The notes beneath the pieces are model-generated. The model saw only the letters and a list, made by a program, of their open reading frames with translations. It was not told the DNA's origin and ran no database searches. The translations under genes and the position numbers were made by a program. Shown one piece after another: positions 4,835 to 11,663 of a stretch of 11,663 nt of DNA. Source of the stretch: Psychrobacillus sp040274765 (lineage in GTDB: Bacteria; Bacillota; Bacilli; Bacillales_A; Planococcaceae); assembly GCA_040274765.1 (NCBI GenBank), contig JBEMAY010000083.1:1-11663 (forward strand), read 5' to 3'. How positions within the stretch are numbered: position 1 is the first letter of the stretch; each line of letters begins with the position of its first letter.

Positions 4835-7219
4835 GTGACATATCAAATTAAAAAAGCAGCTGTACTTGGTTCGGGGGTAATGGGATCTGGGATTGCAGCT
4901 CATTTAGCAAACATCGGTATACCAACTTTATTGCTGGATATTGTACCAAAAGAGGTTAGTAAAGAGGATGAAGCAAAAGGACTTACATTGGAGCATCCTT
5001 CTGTACGAAATCGCTTTGCAGATAGTGCTTTACAAAAATTGTTAAAGCAAAAACCAGCACCATTAACTTCTAAAAAGAACTTGCAATTAATCACTGCAGG
5101 AAATTTAGAGGATGATCTTGATAAGTTAAAAGACGTGGACTGGATTATTGAGGTAGTAGTAGAAAACTTAGAAATTAAGAAAAATTTATATGACAAAATA
5201 GATGCAGTTCGTAAACCAGGCACAATTATAAGCTCAAACACATCTGGGATTAGTATTAATGCGATGGTAGAAGGAAGATCAGAGGACTTTAGCAAGCATT
5301 TCTTAGGCACTCATTTCTTCAACCCGCCTCGCTATTTAAAGCTATTGGAAGTAATTCCTGCTCATACAACTGCTCCAGAAGTTGTGGAATTCATGCAAAC
5401 CTTTGGTGAGGATGTACTTGGAAAAGGTGTGGTTCTTGCAAAGGATACGCCAAATTTCATCGCTAACCGAATTGGCACATACGGTTTACTTGTAACACTT
5501 CGTGAAATGCAAGCAAGAGGCTATTCAGTTGGGGAGGTAGATTCTGTTACTGGTCCATTAATTGGTCGTCCGAAGTCTGCAACGTTCCGTACGCTGGATG
5601 TAGTAGGTCTTGATACTTTTGCTCACGTAGCGAAAAACGTTTATGACCAAACAACTGGCGAAGAGCAAAAGGTATTTGAAGTACCTGCTTTCATGCAAAA
5701 AATGCTTGAAAACAAGTGGCTTGGAGCTAAAACAGGGCAAGGCTTCTTCTTAAAAGAAGGCAAAGAAATTAAAGAATTAGATCCAGAAACGTTAGAATAT
5801 GGACCAATGAAAAAACTTAAAACTCCTTCCATGGAAATGGCGAAGCAGCAAAAGGGCTTAGCGGCTAAAGTGAAAACGTTAACATATGCAAAAGATCGCA
5901 CGGGAGAGCTTTTATGGAGTATCTTAAGCCCGACGCTTGTCTATTCAGCGCAGCTTCACGGTGAAATTGCAGATGATATCGTTGCCATCGATAACGCGAT
6001 GAAATGGGGCTTCGGCTGGCAGCAGGGACCTTTTGAAGTTTGGGATGCAATCGGAGTAAAAAACTCTGTTGAAAAGATGCAGTCAGAGGGCTATGAAATT
6101 CCAGCCTTCGTTCAATCCTTATTAGACAAAGGGTTCGATTCCTTCTATAAAGAAGACAACGGTGAATTGTTATTTTTCAACGGTTCTGATTACAAGGCAG
6201 TACCAGTAAACGAAAAAACGATTAACTTAAAAAGCTACAAGAAAAAGCATGGTGTCATTAAGTCGAATTCAGGAGCAAGTTTAATTGATTTAGGAGACGG
6301 AATAGCATTACTTGAGTTCCATTCCAAATCCAATTCGATTGGTTTAGATATTCTTCAAATGATTAACTTTGCTGTTGATGAAGTGGAAAAGAACTTTAAA
6401 GGGCTTGTTATTAGTAACCAAGGCAAAAACTTCAGTGTTGGGGCAAACCTTGGCATGATCTTAATGGAAGCTCAAGATGACAATATTTTTGAACTTGATT
6501 TCGTAGTTCGTCAATTCCAAAATGCGACATTGAAAATTAAATACTCTTCTAAGCCAGTAGTAGTTGCTCCATTCGGAATGACACTAGGTGGAGGAGCAGA
6601 GGTAACTCTACCAGCTGCACACATTCAAGCATCTACAGAAACCTATATGGGTCTTGTGGAAGCTGGTGTCGGACTAATCCCTGGTGGTGGGGGCAATAAA
6701 GAGCTTTACATCAAACATCTAAAAGGAATACCAAACGGAGTCCAAATAGATTACTTAAATGTGGCTAGCAAGGTTTTTGAAACAATTGCGATGGCTAAGG
6801 TATCCACATCAGGTGAAGAGGCTCGAGAAAACAACTTCTTAAGCATAGCTGATGGCATTAGCGTAAACCCAGATCATCTAATCTATGATGCGAAACAAGC
6901 AGCACTAGCCCTTGCAGATGCGGGGTATAAGGCGCCAATTCGTGAGAAGGTTCCAGTGGCAGGTTCTCCAGGATATGCAGCGCTGTTATTAGGAGCAGAA
7001 GGCATGTTCCTATCAGGGTATATTAGTGAGCATGATTTGAAAATTGCTAAAAAGCTTGCGTATGTCATTGCTGGTGGTGAGGTTCCATACGGTACGTTAG
7101 TAGATGAGCAATATTTGTTGAACCTGGAGCGTGAAGCTTTCTTAAGCTTAGTTGCAGATCCTAAGTCTCAGGCAAGAATGCAGCACATGTTAGTGAAAGG
7201 TAAACCATTACGCAACTAG
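4835..7219 (+). CDS. fadN: 3-hydroxyacyl-CoA dehydrogenase / enoyl-CoA hydratase FadN
   Basis: This is a 794-residue bifunctional enzyme hydrating 2-enoyl-CoA and oxidising the 3-hydroxyacyl-CoA product with NAD in beta-oxidation. The dehydrogenase comes first: the NAD-binding GSGVMGSG (about 12-19), then NTSGISI, catalytic His160 in THFFNP, and the C-terminal dehydrogenase domain around KDTPNFIANRIG. A second such domain follows (about 300-400). The enoyl-CoA hydratase/crotonase domain lies at about 430-650, with candidate catalytic Glu589 (GGGAEVTLPAA) and Glu609 (GLVEAGVGLIPGGGG), 20 residues apart as in E. coli FadB. This order is the reverse of FadB and typical of Bacillus FadN (about 789 residues). 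An in-frame TTG at 4829 is only 2 nt from GGAGG (4822-4826), so the GTG at 4835, with 8-nt spacing, is chosen. It is first in the fadN-fadA-fadE operon, under the FadR site. Confidence 0.95.
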   Translation: MTYQIKKAAVLGSGVMGSGIAAHLANIGIPTLLLDIVPKEVSKEDEAKGLTLEHPSVRNRFADSALQKLLKQKPAPLTSKKNLQLITAGNLEDDLDKLKDVDWIIEVVVENLEIKKNLYDKIDAVRKPGTIISSNTSGISINAMVEGRSEDFSKHFLGTHFFNPPRYLKLLEVIPAHTTAPEVVEFMQTFGEDVLGKGVVLAKDTPNFIANRIGTYGLLVTLREMQARGYSVGEVDSVTGPLIGRPKSATFRTLDVVGLDTFAHVAKNVYDQTTGEEQKVFEVPAFMQKMLENKWLGAKTGQGFFLKEGKEIKELDPETLEYGPMKKLKTPSMEMAKQQKGLAAKVKTLTYAKDRTGELLWSILSPTLVYSAQLHGEIADDIVAIDNAMKWGFGWQQGPFEVWDAIGVKNSVEKMQSEGYEIPAFVQSLLDKGFDSFYKEDNGELLFFNGSDYKAVPVNEKTINLKSYKKKHGVIKSNSGASLIDLGDGIALLEFHSKSNSIGLDILQMINFAVDEVEKNFKGLVISNQGKNFSVGANLGMILMEAQDDNIFELDFVVRQFQNATLKIKYSSKPVVVAPFGMTLGGGAEVTLPAAHIQASTETYMGLVEAGVGLIPGGGGNKELYIKHLKGIPNGVQIDYLNVASKVFETIAMAKVSTSGEEARENNFLSIADGISVNPDHLIYDAKQAALALADAGYKAPIREKVPVAGSPGYAALLLGAEGMFLSGYISEHDLKIAKKLAYVIAGGEVPYGTLVDEQYLLNLEREAFLSLVADPKSQARMQHMLVKGKPLRN

Positions 7220-7247
7220 TCTGCGTTAGGTAAAAGGAGGAGAACTC

Positions 7248-8423
7248 ATGCGTGAAGCAGTTATCGTAGCAGGTGCAAGAACACCAGTTGGTAAAGCGAA
7301 AAAAGGATCTCTAGCTAATGTACGCCCAGATGATTTCGGGGCATTAGTGGTAAAAGAGACGTTAAAAAGAGCGGGCGGATATGACGGCCCAATAGATGAT
7401 TTAATTTTAGGATGTGCAATGCCAGAAGCAGAGCAGGGGATGAACGTTGCTCGTAATATTGGAGCGCTTGCTGGACTTCCAGATACAACACCAGCAATCA
7501 CCATCAATCGTTTCTGTTCCTCTGGTTTACAATCTATCGCGTATGCGGCTGAACGCATCATGCTAGGACACTCGGAGGCAATTATTGCTGGAGGAGTAGA
7601 GTCCATGAGTATGGTTCCGATGATGGGGAATGTCATTCGACCAAACGCTCACTTAGCAGAAACAGCACCTCAATATTATATGGGAATGGGGCATACAGCG
7701 GAGCAGGTGGCGAATAAGTATAATGTGAGCCGTGAAGACCAGGATGCATTTGCTGTTCGTTCTCATCAGCTGGCTGCAGCAGCAATCGCAGCAGGTAAGT
7801 TTAACGATGATATCGTTCCAGTGGAAGTGATCAAGCATTTCGTAGATGAAAACAACAAAGCACAGTCGAAGAAATTTATGTTCGAAATGGATGAGGGTGT
7901 ACGTCCAGGAACAACAGTAGAAACACTTGCAAAATTACGACCAGCATTCAACGTACGTGGCTCTGTAACTGCAGGTAATGCATCTCAAACTTCGGACGGT
8001 GCAGGTGCAGTATTAGTGATGGACCGTGAAGTAGCAGAGGCACAAGGCTTGAAGCCACTTGCTAAGTTCCGTTCATTCGCAGTTGGCGGTGTGGCTCCAG
8101 ACGTTATGGGAATCGGACCAATCGTTGCCGTACCAAAGGCATTGAAAATTGCTGGACTATCCATTGAAGATATCGATCTTTGGGAGATCAATGAGGCATT
8201 TGCTTCTCAATCCATCCAAGTCGTACGTCATTTAGGTATCGATCTTGATAAAGTAAATGTAAACGGTGGAGCTATCGCATTAGGGCATCCACTTGGAGCT
8301 ACCGGTTCCATCTTAACATTGAAGATGATGAGCGAGCTTAGAAGACAAGGGAAGCAGTTCGGAGTTGTGACAATGTGTATCGGTGGAGGCATGGGAGCAG
8401 CTGGAGTATTTGAACTTCTTTAA
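7248..8423 (+). CDS. fadA: acetyl-CoA acyltransferase (3-ketoacyl-CoA thiolase) FadA
   Basis: This is a 391-residue thiolase that cleaves 3-ketoacyl-CoA with CoA to release acetyl-CoA, the last step of each beta-oxidation turn. The full catalytic set is visible: nucleophile Cys90 in NRFCSSGLQ, His347 in GGAIALGHPLGATG, and Cys377 in CIGGGMGAAG. The NEAFA motif is also present. The length is normal for the family. The start ATG follows an excellent AAAGGAGGAG, and the gene begins 28 bp after the fadN stop with no terminator between, so the two are co-transcribed. Its product should act on the 3-ketoacyl-CoA made by FadN. Biosynthetic acetoacetyl-CoA thiolase is the alternative reading from sequence alone, but the operon context favours degradation. 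Confidence 0.95.
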   Translation: MREAVIVAGARTPVGKAKKGSLANVRPDDFGALVVKETLKRAGGYDGPIDDLILGCAMPEAEQGMNVARNIGALAGLPDTTPAITINRFCSSGLQSIAYAAERIMLGHSEAIIAGGVESMSMVPMMGNVIRPNAHLAETAPQYYMGMGHTAEQVANKYNVSREDQDAFAVRSHQLAAAAIAAGKFNDDIVPVEVIKHFVDENNKAQSKKFMFEMDEGVRPGTTVETLAKLRPAFNVRGSVTAGNASQTSDGAGAVLVMDREVAEAQGLKPLAKFRSFAVGGVAPDVMGIGPIVAVPKALKIAGLSIEDIDLWEINEAFASQSIQVVRHLGIDLDKVNVNGGAIALGHPLGATGSILTLKMMSELRRQGKQFGVVTMCIGGGMGAAGVFELL

Positions 8424-8433
8424 TTAAATAAGT

Positions 8434-8465
8434 AGAAATGCGCTTTAAATAACGGGCGCATTTCT
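8434..8465. other. 10-bp hairpin between fadA and fadE
   Basis: AGAAATGCGC (8434-8443) and GCGCATTTCT (8456-8465) form a perfect 10-bp stem with a 12-nt loop, 10 bp after the fadA stop. The bases after it (CCATTATGATTTT) are not a clean T-run, so it would be at most a partial terminator. It may instead protect the fadNA message end or mark a processing site, giving different fadA and fadE mRNA levels. Confidence 0.65.
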
Positions 8466-8475
8466 CCATTATGAT

Positions 8476-8489
8476 TTTAAACGTTTACA
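8476..8489 (+). promoter_or_regulatory. cre-like CcpA site upstream of fadE
   Basis: TTTAAACGTTTACA fits the catabolite-responsive element pattern TGWAANCGNTNWCA at all fixed positions except the second (T instead of G). It sits between the intercistronic hairpin and the fadE ribosome binding site. In Bacillus, carbon catabolite control does reach some fatty-acid degradation genes, so roadblock-type repression of fadE by CcpA is conceivable. A one-mismatch site can occur by chance in AT-rich DNA. Confidence 0.35.
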
Positions 8490-8508
8490 CACATAGGAGG
8501 AGAAGGAA

Positions 8509-10290
8509 ATGACACAAGTTCAAGATGCAATTAAAGGTGGAAGCTTTTTAGTAGAAGATATTGAGGCAAGCCGCGTATTTACACCAGAGGATTTCAATGA
8601 TGAGCAAAAGATGATCGCTAAAACAGCAGAAGACTATGTTAAAAACGAAGTATTACCTGTTGTGGAAAACTTAGAGAACCATGAGTTTGATCATTCTGTA
8701 CGTTTATTGAAATCTGCTGGTGACCTAGGTCTTTTAGCAGCGGATATTCCAGAGGCATATGATGGCCTAGGATTAGACAAAATCTCTTCTGCCTTAATCG
8801 CTGAAAAGCTATCAGTAGCAGGTGGATTCTCCATCACTCACGGAGCACACGTAGGAATCGGTACCCTTCCAATCGTTCTTTTCGGTAATGAAGAGCAAAA
8901 GAAAAAATACCTTCCAAACTCAGCATCTGGGGAAAAAATCTCCGCATATGCTTTAACAGAGCCAGGCTCAGGTTCAGATGCTCTTGGAGCAAAAACGACT
9001 GCTAAATTAAATGAAGCAGGAACTCACTATGTCCTTAATGGTGAAAAGCAATGGATCACTAATGCTGGCTTTGCAGATGTATTCGTTGTTTATGCAAAAG
9101 TGGACGGTGACAAATTCTCTGCATTTATCGTAGAAAGAACATTCCCGGGAGTATCTGTAGGTGCTGAAGAGAAGAAAATGGGTATCAAATCTTCTTCTAC
9201 ACGTACATTGATCCTAGAAGATGCACAGGTTCCAGTTGAAAACCTATTAGGTGAAATTGGTCGCGGTCATGTAATTGCATTTAACATCCTGAATATCGGA
9301 CGTTACAAATTAGGTGTAGGTACGATTGGTGGTTCTAAACGTGCGTTAGAGCTAGCTATTTCTTACTCTAATCAACGCCAACAATTTAAGACGCCTATTT
9401 CTTCATTCAATTTAACTAAGCAAAAGCTGGCAACTATGGCTTCTAAGCTATATGCGACAGAAAGCTTAATTTACCGTACTGTTGGTTACTTCGAGGATCG
9501 CATGAGTCAAATGAGCGAAGAAGATCAAAAAGACGGAACTAAAATTGCAGCTGCAATCGCTGAGTATGCAATCGAATGCTCTATTAACAAAGTAGTAGGA
9601 TCTGAGGTTCTAGATTACATCGCGGACGAAGCAGTTCAATTACATGGTGGTTACGGCTTTATGCAAGAGTATGAAGTAGAGCGCATTTACCGTGACTCAC
9701 GTATTAACCGTATTTTCGAAGGCACTAACGAAATCAACCGCTTAATCGTACCAGGTACTTTCTTGAAAAAAGCAATGAAGGGTGAATTACCACTTCTTCA
9801 AAAAGCACAAGGTCTGCAAGAAGAGCTATTAATGATGATGCCAGAGGAAGTTGGCGATGAAGCATTAGCTCAAGAAAAAGTGCTAGTTGCAAACGCTAAG
9901 AAAATCGGTATTTTAGCTGCTGGTATGGCTGCTCAACGCTTCGGGACTAAATTAGAAGCAGAGCAAGAAGTACTTGTACACATTGCGAACATTGCTAATA
10001 ACATCTTCGCTATGGAATCAGCAGTACTTCGTACAGAAAAAGCAATCGCACGCAGCGGAGAAGAAAAAGCAGCCCAAAAGCTTCTTTACACTCAAATCTT
10101 CTGCCAAGAAGCTTTCAATGAAATCGAAGCAGCTGCAAAAGAAACACTAATCGCATCAGTAGACGGAGACAACCTACGTATGATGCTATCTGCACTTCGC
10201 AAGCTAACTCGTTACACACCATATAACGTGATCGAGAAAAAACGTGAAGCTTCTGTTAAGCTTATTGAAGCTGAAAAATTTGTAGTTTAA
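8509..10290 (+). CDS. fadE: acyl-CoA dehydrogenase FadE
   Basis: This is a 593-residue flavoprotein that introduces the trans-2 double bond in acyl-CoA, the first step of beta-oxidation, passing electrons to electron-transfer flavoprotein. The FAD/substrate motifs TEPGSGSD (150-157) and WITNAG (182-187) are seen. The catalytic base is Glu404 in RIFEGTNEINR, followed by the usual RLIVPG. About 180 residues follow the catalytic domain, an extension like that of very-long-chain acyl-CoA dehydrogenase and ACAD9. This length is normal for Bacillus FadE and suggests long-chain substrates. The ATG is preceded by GGAGGAGAAGG. It is the last gene of the fad operon and is closed by a strong terminator. 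No electron-transfer flavoprotein gene is in the window, so that partner must be encoded elsewhere. Confidence 0.95.
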   Translation: MTQVQDAIKGGSFLVEDIEASRVFTPEDFNDEQKMIAKTAEDYVKNEVLPVVENLENHEFDHSVRLLKSAGDLGLLAADIPEAYDGLGLDKISSALIAEKLSVAGGFSITHGAHVGIGTLPIVLFGNEEQKKKYLPNSASGEKISAYALTEPGSGSDALGAKTTAKLNEAGTHYVLNGEKQWITNAGFADVFVVYAKVDGDKFSAFIVERTFPGVSVGAEEKKMGIKSSSTRTLILEDAQVPVENLLGEIGRGHVIAFNILNIGRYKLGVGTIGGSKRALELAISYSNQRQQFKTPISSFNLTKQKLATMASKLYATESLIYRTVGYFEDRMSQMSEEDQKDGTKIAAAIAEYAIECSINKVVGSEVLDYIADEAVQLHGGYGFMQEYEVERIYRDSRINRIFEGTNEINRLIVPGTFLKKAMKGELPLLQKAQGLQEELLMMMPEEVGDEALAQEKVLVANAKKIGILAAGMAAQRFGTKLEAEQEVLVHIANIANNIFAMESAVLRTEKAIARSGEEKAAQKLLYTQIFCQEAFNEIEAAAKETLIASVDGDNLRMMLSALRKLTRYTPYNVIEKKREASVKLIEAEKFVV

Positions 10291-10298
10291 TAATAGTA

Positions 10299-10334
10299 GT
10301 AGCCATCTGGAACTCCAGATGGCTACTTTTTTTT
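10299..10334 (+). terminator. strong intrinsic terminator of the fadNAE operon
   Basis: GTAGCCATCTGG (10299-10310) and CCAGATGGCTAC (10315-10326) form a perfect 12-bp stem with an AACT loop, followed by eight T's (10327-10334). It starts 9 bp after the fadE stop codon and separates the operon from the repeat array and the genes beyond. Confidence 0.95.
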
Positions 10335-10370
10335 CTGAAAAGATCTAGTATGAGGGAGTACGCGTTTATG

Positions 10371-10730
10371 AGCGTTCAGCGAGATTTATCACCGTTCGCA
10401 GGAATTTATGACCGTTCAGCGAGATTTATCACCGTTCGCAGGAATTTATGACCGTTCAGCGAGATTTACGACCGTTCGCGGGAATTTATAACCGTTCAGC
10501 GAGATTTATCACCGTTCGCAGGAATTTATCACCGTTCAGCGAGATTTATCACCGTTCGCAGGAATTTATCACCGTTCAACGGGATTTATCACCGTTCGCA
10601 GGAATTTATCACCGTTCAGCGAGATTTACGACCGTTCGCAGGAATTTATCACCGTTCGGCGAGATTTATCACCGTTCGCAGGAATTTATAACCGTTCAGC
10701 GAGATTTATCACCGTTCGCACCAATTTATC
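10371..10730. repeat. tandem array of 20-bp units alternating between two types (nine 40-bp pairs)
   Basis: Eighteen uninterrupted 20-bp units run head to tail. Odd units follow ACCGTTCAGCGAGATTTATC and even units follow ACCGTTCGCAGGAATTTATC; they share ACCGTTC and ATTTATC ends and differ in the middle. A strict A-B alternation holds through all nine pairs. Variation is slight: the last two bases change (TC, TG, CG or TA), the first unit begins AGCG, one A unit reads TTCAACGGG, and the last B unit has GCACCA. The next unit (10731 on) decays after ACCG. There are no spacers, so this is not a CRISPR array. It fills the gap between the fadE terminator and the promoter of the ArsC-like gene. The consensus plus strand contains no stop triplet in any frame, which creates open frames that are probably accidental. 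Confidence 0.97.
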
Positions 10731-10733
10731 ACC

Positions 10734-10794
10734 GCTAAGCAAACAGTACGACTATAGTAGATAACATTCGACTGTTCACCCTTGCATGCTTAGC
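10734..10794. other. interrupted inverted repeat between the array and the ArsC-like promoter
   Basis: GCTAAGC (10734-10740) is complementary to GCTTAGC (10788-10794), and just inside it AACAGT (10742-10747) is complementary to ACTGTT (10771-10776). The right arm overlaps the spacer of the predicted promoter at 10782-10810. It could form a cruciform or be the decayed end of the element that carried the array. The stems are short and the loop asymmetric. Confidence 0.35.
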
Positions 10795-10810
10795 AAAATA
10801 TTATTATGAT
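10782..10810 (+). promoter_or_regulatory. predicted sigma-A promoter of the ArsC-like gene
   Basis: TTGCAT (10782-10787), a 17-bp spacer and TATGAT (10805-10810) form a good sigma-A promoter. Initiation near 10817 would leave a short leader with the AAAGGTGAG ribosome binding site ahead of the ATG at 10834. This supports separate transcription from the fad operon. Confidence 0.65.
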
Positions 10811-10833
10811 AAAAAGAAAAAGGTGAGAGATAA

Positions 10834-11196
10834 ATGACAATTCAATTTTATGGCTATCCAAAATGTAGCACGTGCAACAAAGCGAGCAAATGGCTAAAAG
10901 ATAACGATATTCCATTTGAGAATCATCATATCGTTGACGCGCCACCAACAAAGGAACAACTAAAGGAAATGGTCTCAACAGGTGATTTTGAGCTAAAAAA
11001 ATTCTTTAATACGAGTGGCGTAAACTATCGTGAATTACAATTGAAGGACAAGCTTCCTAGTATGTCCGACGACGAGCAGTTGGAGCTCCTTGCTTCGGAT
11101 GGCAAATTGATAAAACGACCACTTGTATATGATGGACAGAAGCTAACGCTTGGTTTTAAAGAAGAGCAGTTTGAGGACATGTGGAAAACCTCTTAA
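10834..11196 (+). CDS. yusI: ArsC/Spx-family reductase-like protein (YusI)
   Basis: This is a 120-residue cytoplasmic protein of the thioredoxin-fold ArsC/Spx family. The redox pair is in YPKCSTCNKA (Cys11 and Cys14), and the family motif LIKRPLV with Arg95 follows near the end. Members include glutaredoxin-dependent arsenate reductases, Spx and MgsR transcription regulators, and uncharacterised YusI/YffB-type proteins. The length and the position between fadE and gcvH match B. subtilis YusI, whose function is not established. No arsenic-resistance genes are nearby, so arsenate reduction should not be assumed. The start is supported by AAAGGTGAG. It has its own promoter, and gcvH follows after 73 bp with no clear terminator between. 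Confidence 0.88.
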   Translation: MTIQFYGYPKCSTCNKASKWLKDNDIPFENHHIVDAPPTKEQLKEMVSTGDFELKKFFNTSGVNYRELQLKDKLPSMSDDEQLELLASDGKLIKRPLVYDGQKLTLGFKEEQFEDMWKTS

Positions 11197-11269
11197 AGCA
11201 CCTTGTATTTACTATAAAAATATGTGAATATTAAATAGAATGGATTAATTAATTGAGAGGGGTTTATTT

Positions 11270-11650
11270 ATGAGCGTACCTAAAGATTTTAAGTACTCAG
11301 CTGAACATGAATGGGTAAAAAATGAGGATGGGAATGTCCGTATTGGAATTACTCATTTTGCGCAATCTGAGCTAGGAGATATCGTATTTGTTGAACTTCC
11401 ACAAGTTGGTGATGAGATCAAGGCAGGAGATGCTTTTGGTAGCGTGGAGTCTGTTAAAACGGTTTCGGAATTGTATGCACCAATCAGTGGTAAAGTAGTA
11501 GAAGTAAATACTGAGCTAGAAGATAGCCCCGAATTTGTTAATGAATCACCTTATGAAAACGCATGGATGATCGTAGTTGAACCTTCTGACGTATCAGAAG
11601 TGGACAGCTTATTGTCTCCTGAGAAGTATGAAGAACTAATTGCAGAGTAA
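11270..11650 (+). CDS. gcvH: glycine cleavage system H protein
   Basis: This is a complete 126-residue lipoyl carrier protein. The lipoylated residue is Lys63 in GSVESVKTVSELY, inside the usual beta-barrel with GDIVFVELPQVGDEI before and a C-terminal SPYENAWMIVVEPSD after. In the cytoplasm it carries the aminomethyl group from the P protein to the T protein and electrons to the L protein. In Bacillus it is also the obligatory octanoyl/lipoyl donor for the 2-oxoacid dehydrogenase E2 subunits through LipL. The P and T genes are not adjacent, consistent with this separate lipoate-relay role. GAGAGGGG (11255-11262) lies 7 nt before the ATG. No convincing promoter was found in the 73-bp gap, so read-through from the ArsC-like gene is possible. 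Confidence 0.96.
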   Translation: MSVPKDFKYSAEHEWVKNEDGNVRIGITHFAQSELGDIVFVELPQVGDEIKAGDAFGSVESVKTVSELYAPISGKVVEVNTELEDSPEFVNESPYENAWMIVVEPSDVSEVDSLLSPEKYEELIAE

Positions 11651-11663
11651 TAATGAAAACGCC

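Noticed and set aside
4637..4903. N-terminal extension of the thioredoxin-like frame, giving 195 residues
   Set aside because: It would overlap fadN and its operator region, has no ribosome binding site or family match, and the internal ATG at 4636 has a strong GGAGGTA.
10371..10730. CRISPR array or DnaA-box cluster
   Set aside because: There are no unique spacers between units, no cas genes, and TTTATCACCG is a poor match to the DnaA box TTATCCACA.
10448..10738. 96-residue open frame inside the 20-bp repeat array
   Set aside because: It is made entirely of repeat units, all plus frames are naturally stop-free, and it has no independent support as a gene.
10834..11196. Arsenate reductase as a firm function
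   Set aside because: The family also includes regulators and uncharacterised proteins, and no arsenic transporter or ArsR gene is nearby.

Overview
The window looks like a chromosomal segment of a low-GC, Gram-positive, endospore-former-type Firmicute (Bacillaceae or Planococcaceae/Caryophanaceae, for example Psychrobacillus or Lysinibacillus relatives). This is inferred from AT-rich spacers, strong GGAGG-type ribosome binding sites, frequent TTG/GTG starts, and the gene order fadN-fadA-fadE, arsC-like yusI, gcvH, which is also found in Bacillus subtilis. The species is an inference. Nothing in the window indicates a phage, plasmid or insertion-sequence transposase.

Left part (1-1807): the 5' end of a FAD-dependent oxidoreductase runs leftward off the window and diverges from a 5'-3' exonuclease (FEN/PIN type, YpcP-like). 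The exonuclease converges on a small C39-like cysteine-peptidase-family protein, and their coding ends overlap by 53 bp.

Middle part (1808-4834): a 490-bp gene-free region carries several strong hairpins, including an 82-nt imperfect palindrome whose right arm has a second possible partner downstream. It leads into an Eis-like GNAT acetyltransferase with a probable TTG start. After a likely terminator come two leftward genes: a stand-alone STAS-domain protein related to RsbR C-termini, and a small thioredoxin-like protein with a WCPDC active site.

Fatty-acid degradation operon (4768-10334): fadN (hydroxyacyl-CoA dehydrogenase/enoyl-CoA hydratase), fadA (thiolase) and fadE (acyl-CoA dehydrogenase) together cover the beta-oxidation spiral. 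A palindrome, TGAATGAGCGTTCATTCA, matches the Bacillus FadR operator and overlaps the predicted fadN -10 and start site, so the operon is probably repressed by FadR and relieved by long-chain acyl-CoA. A 10-bp hairpin and a near-consensus catabolite-repression (cre) site sit between fadA and fadE. A textbook intrinsic terminator closes the operon.

Right part (10335-11663): a striking tandem array of eighteen 20-bp units, alternating between two versions (nine 40-bp pairs), fills the space between the fadE terminator and the promoter of an ArsC/Spx-family reductase-like gene. The window ends with gcvH, the lipoyl carrier H protein of the glycine cleavage system.

A recurring annotation trap is that for five genes (exonuclease, C39-like, acetyltransferase, STAS, fadN) the most upstream in-frame start lies on or against the Shine-Dalgarno. 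The starts given here are the better-spaced ones, three of them TTG and one GTG. No clear novel defence or mobile system was found. The least explained elements are the 20-bp alternating array and the structured leader before the acetyltransferase.
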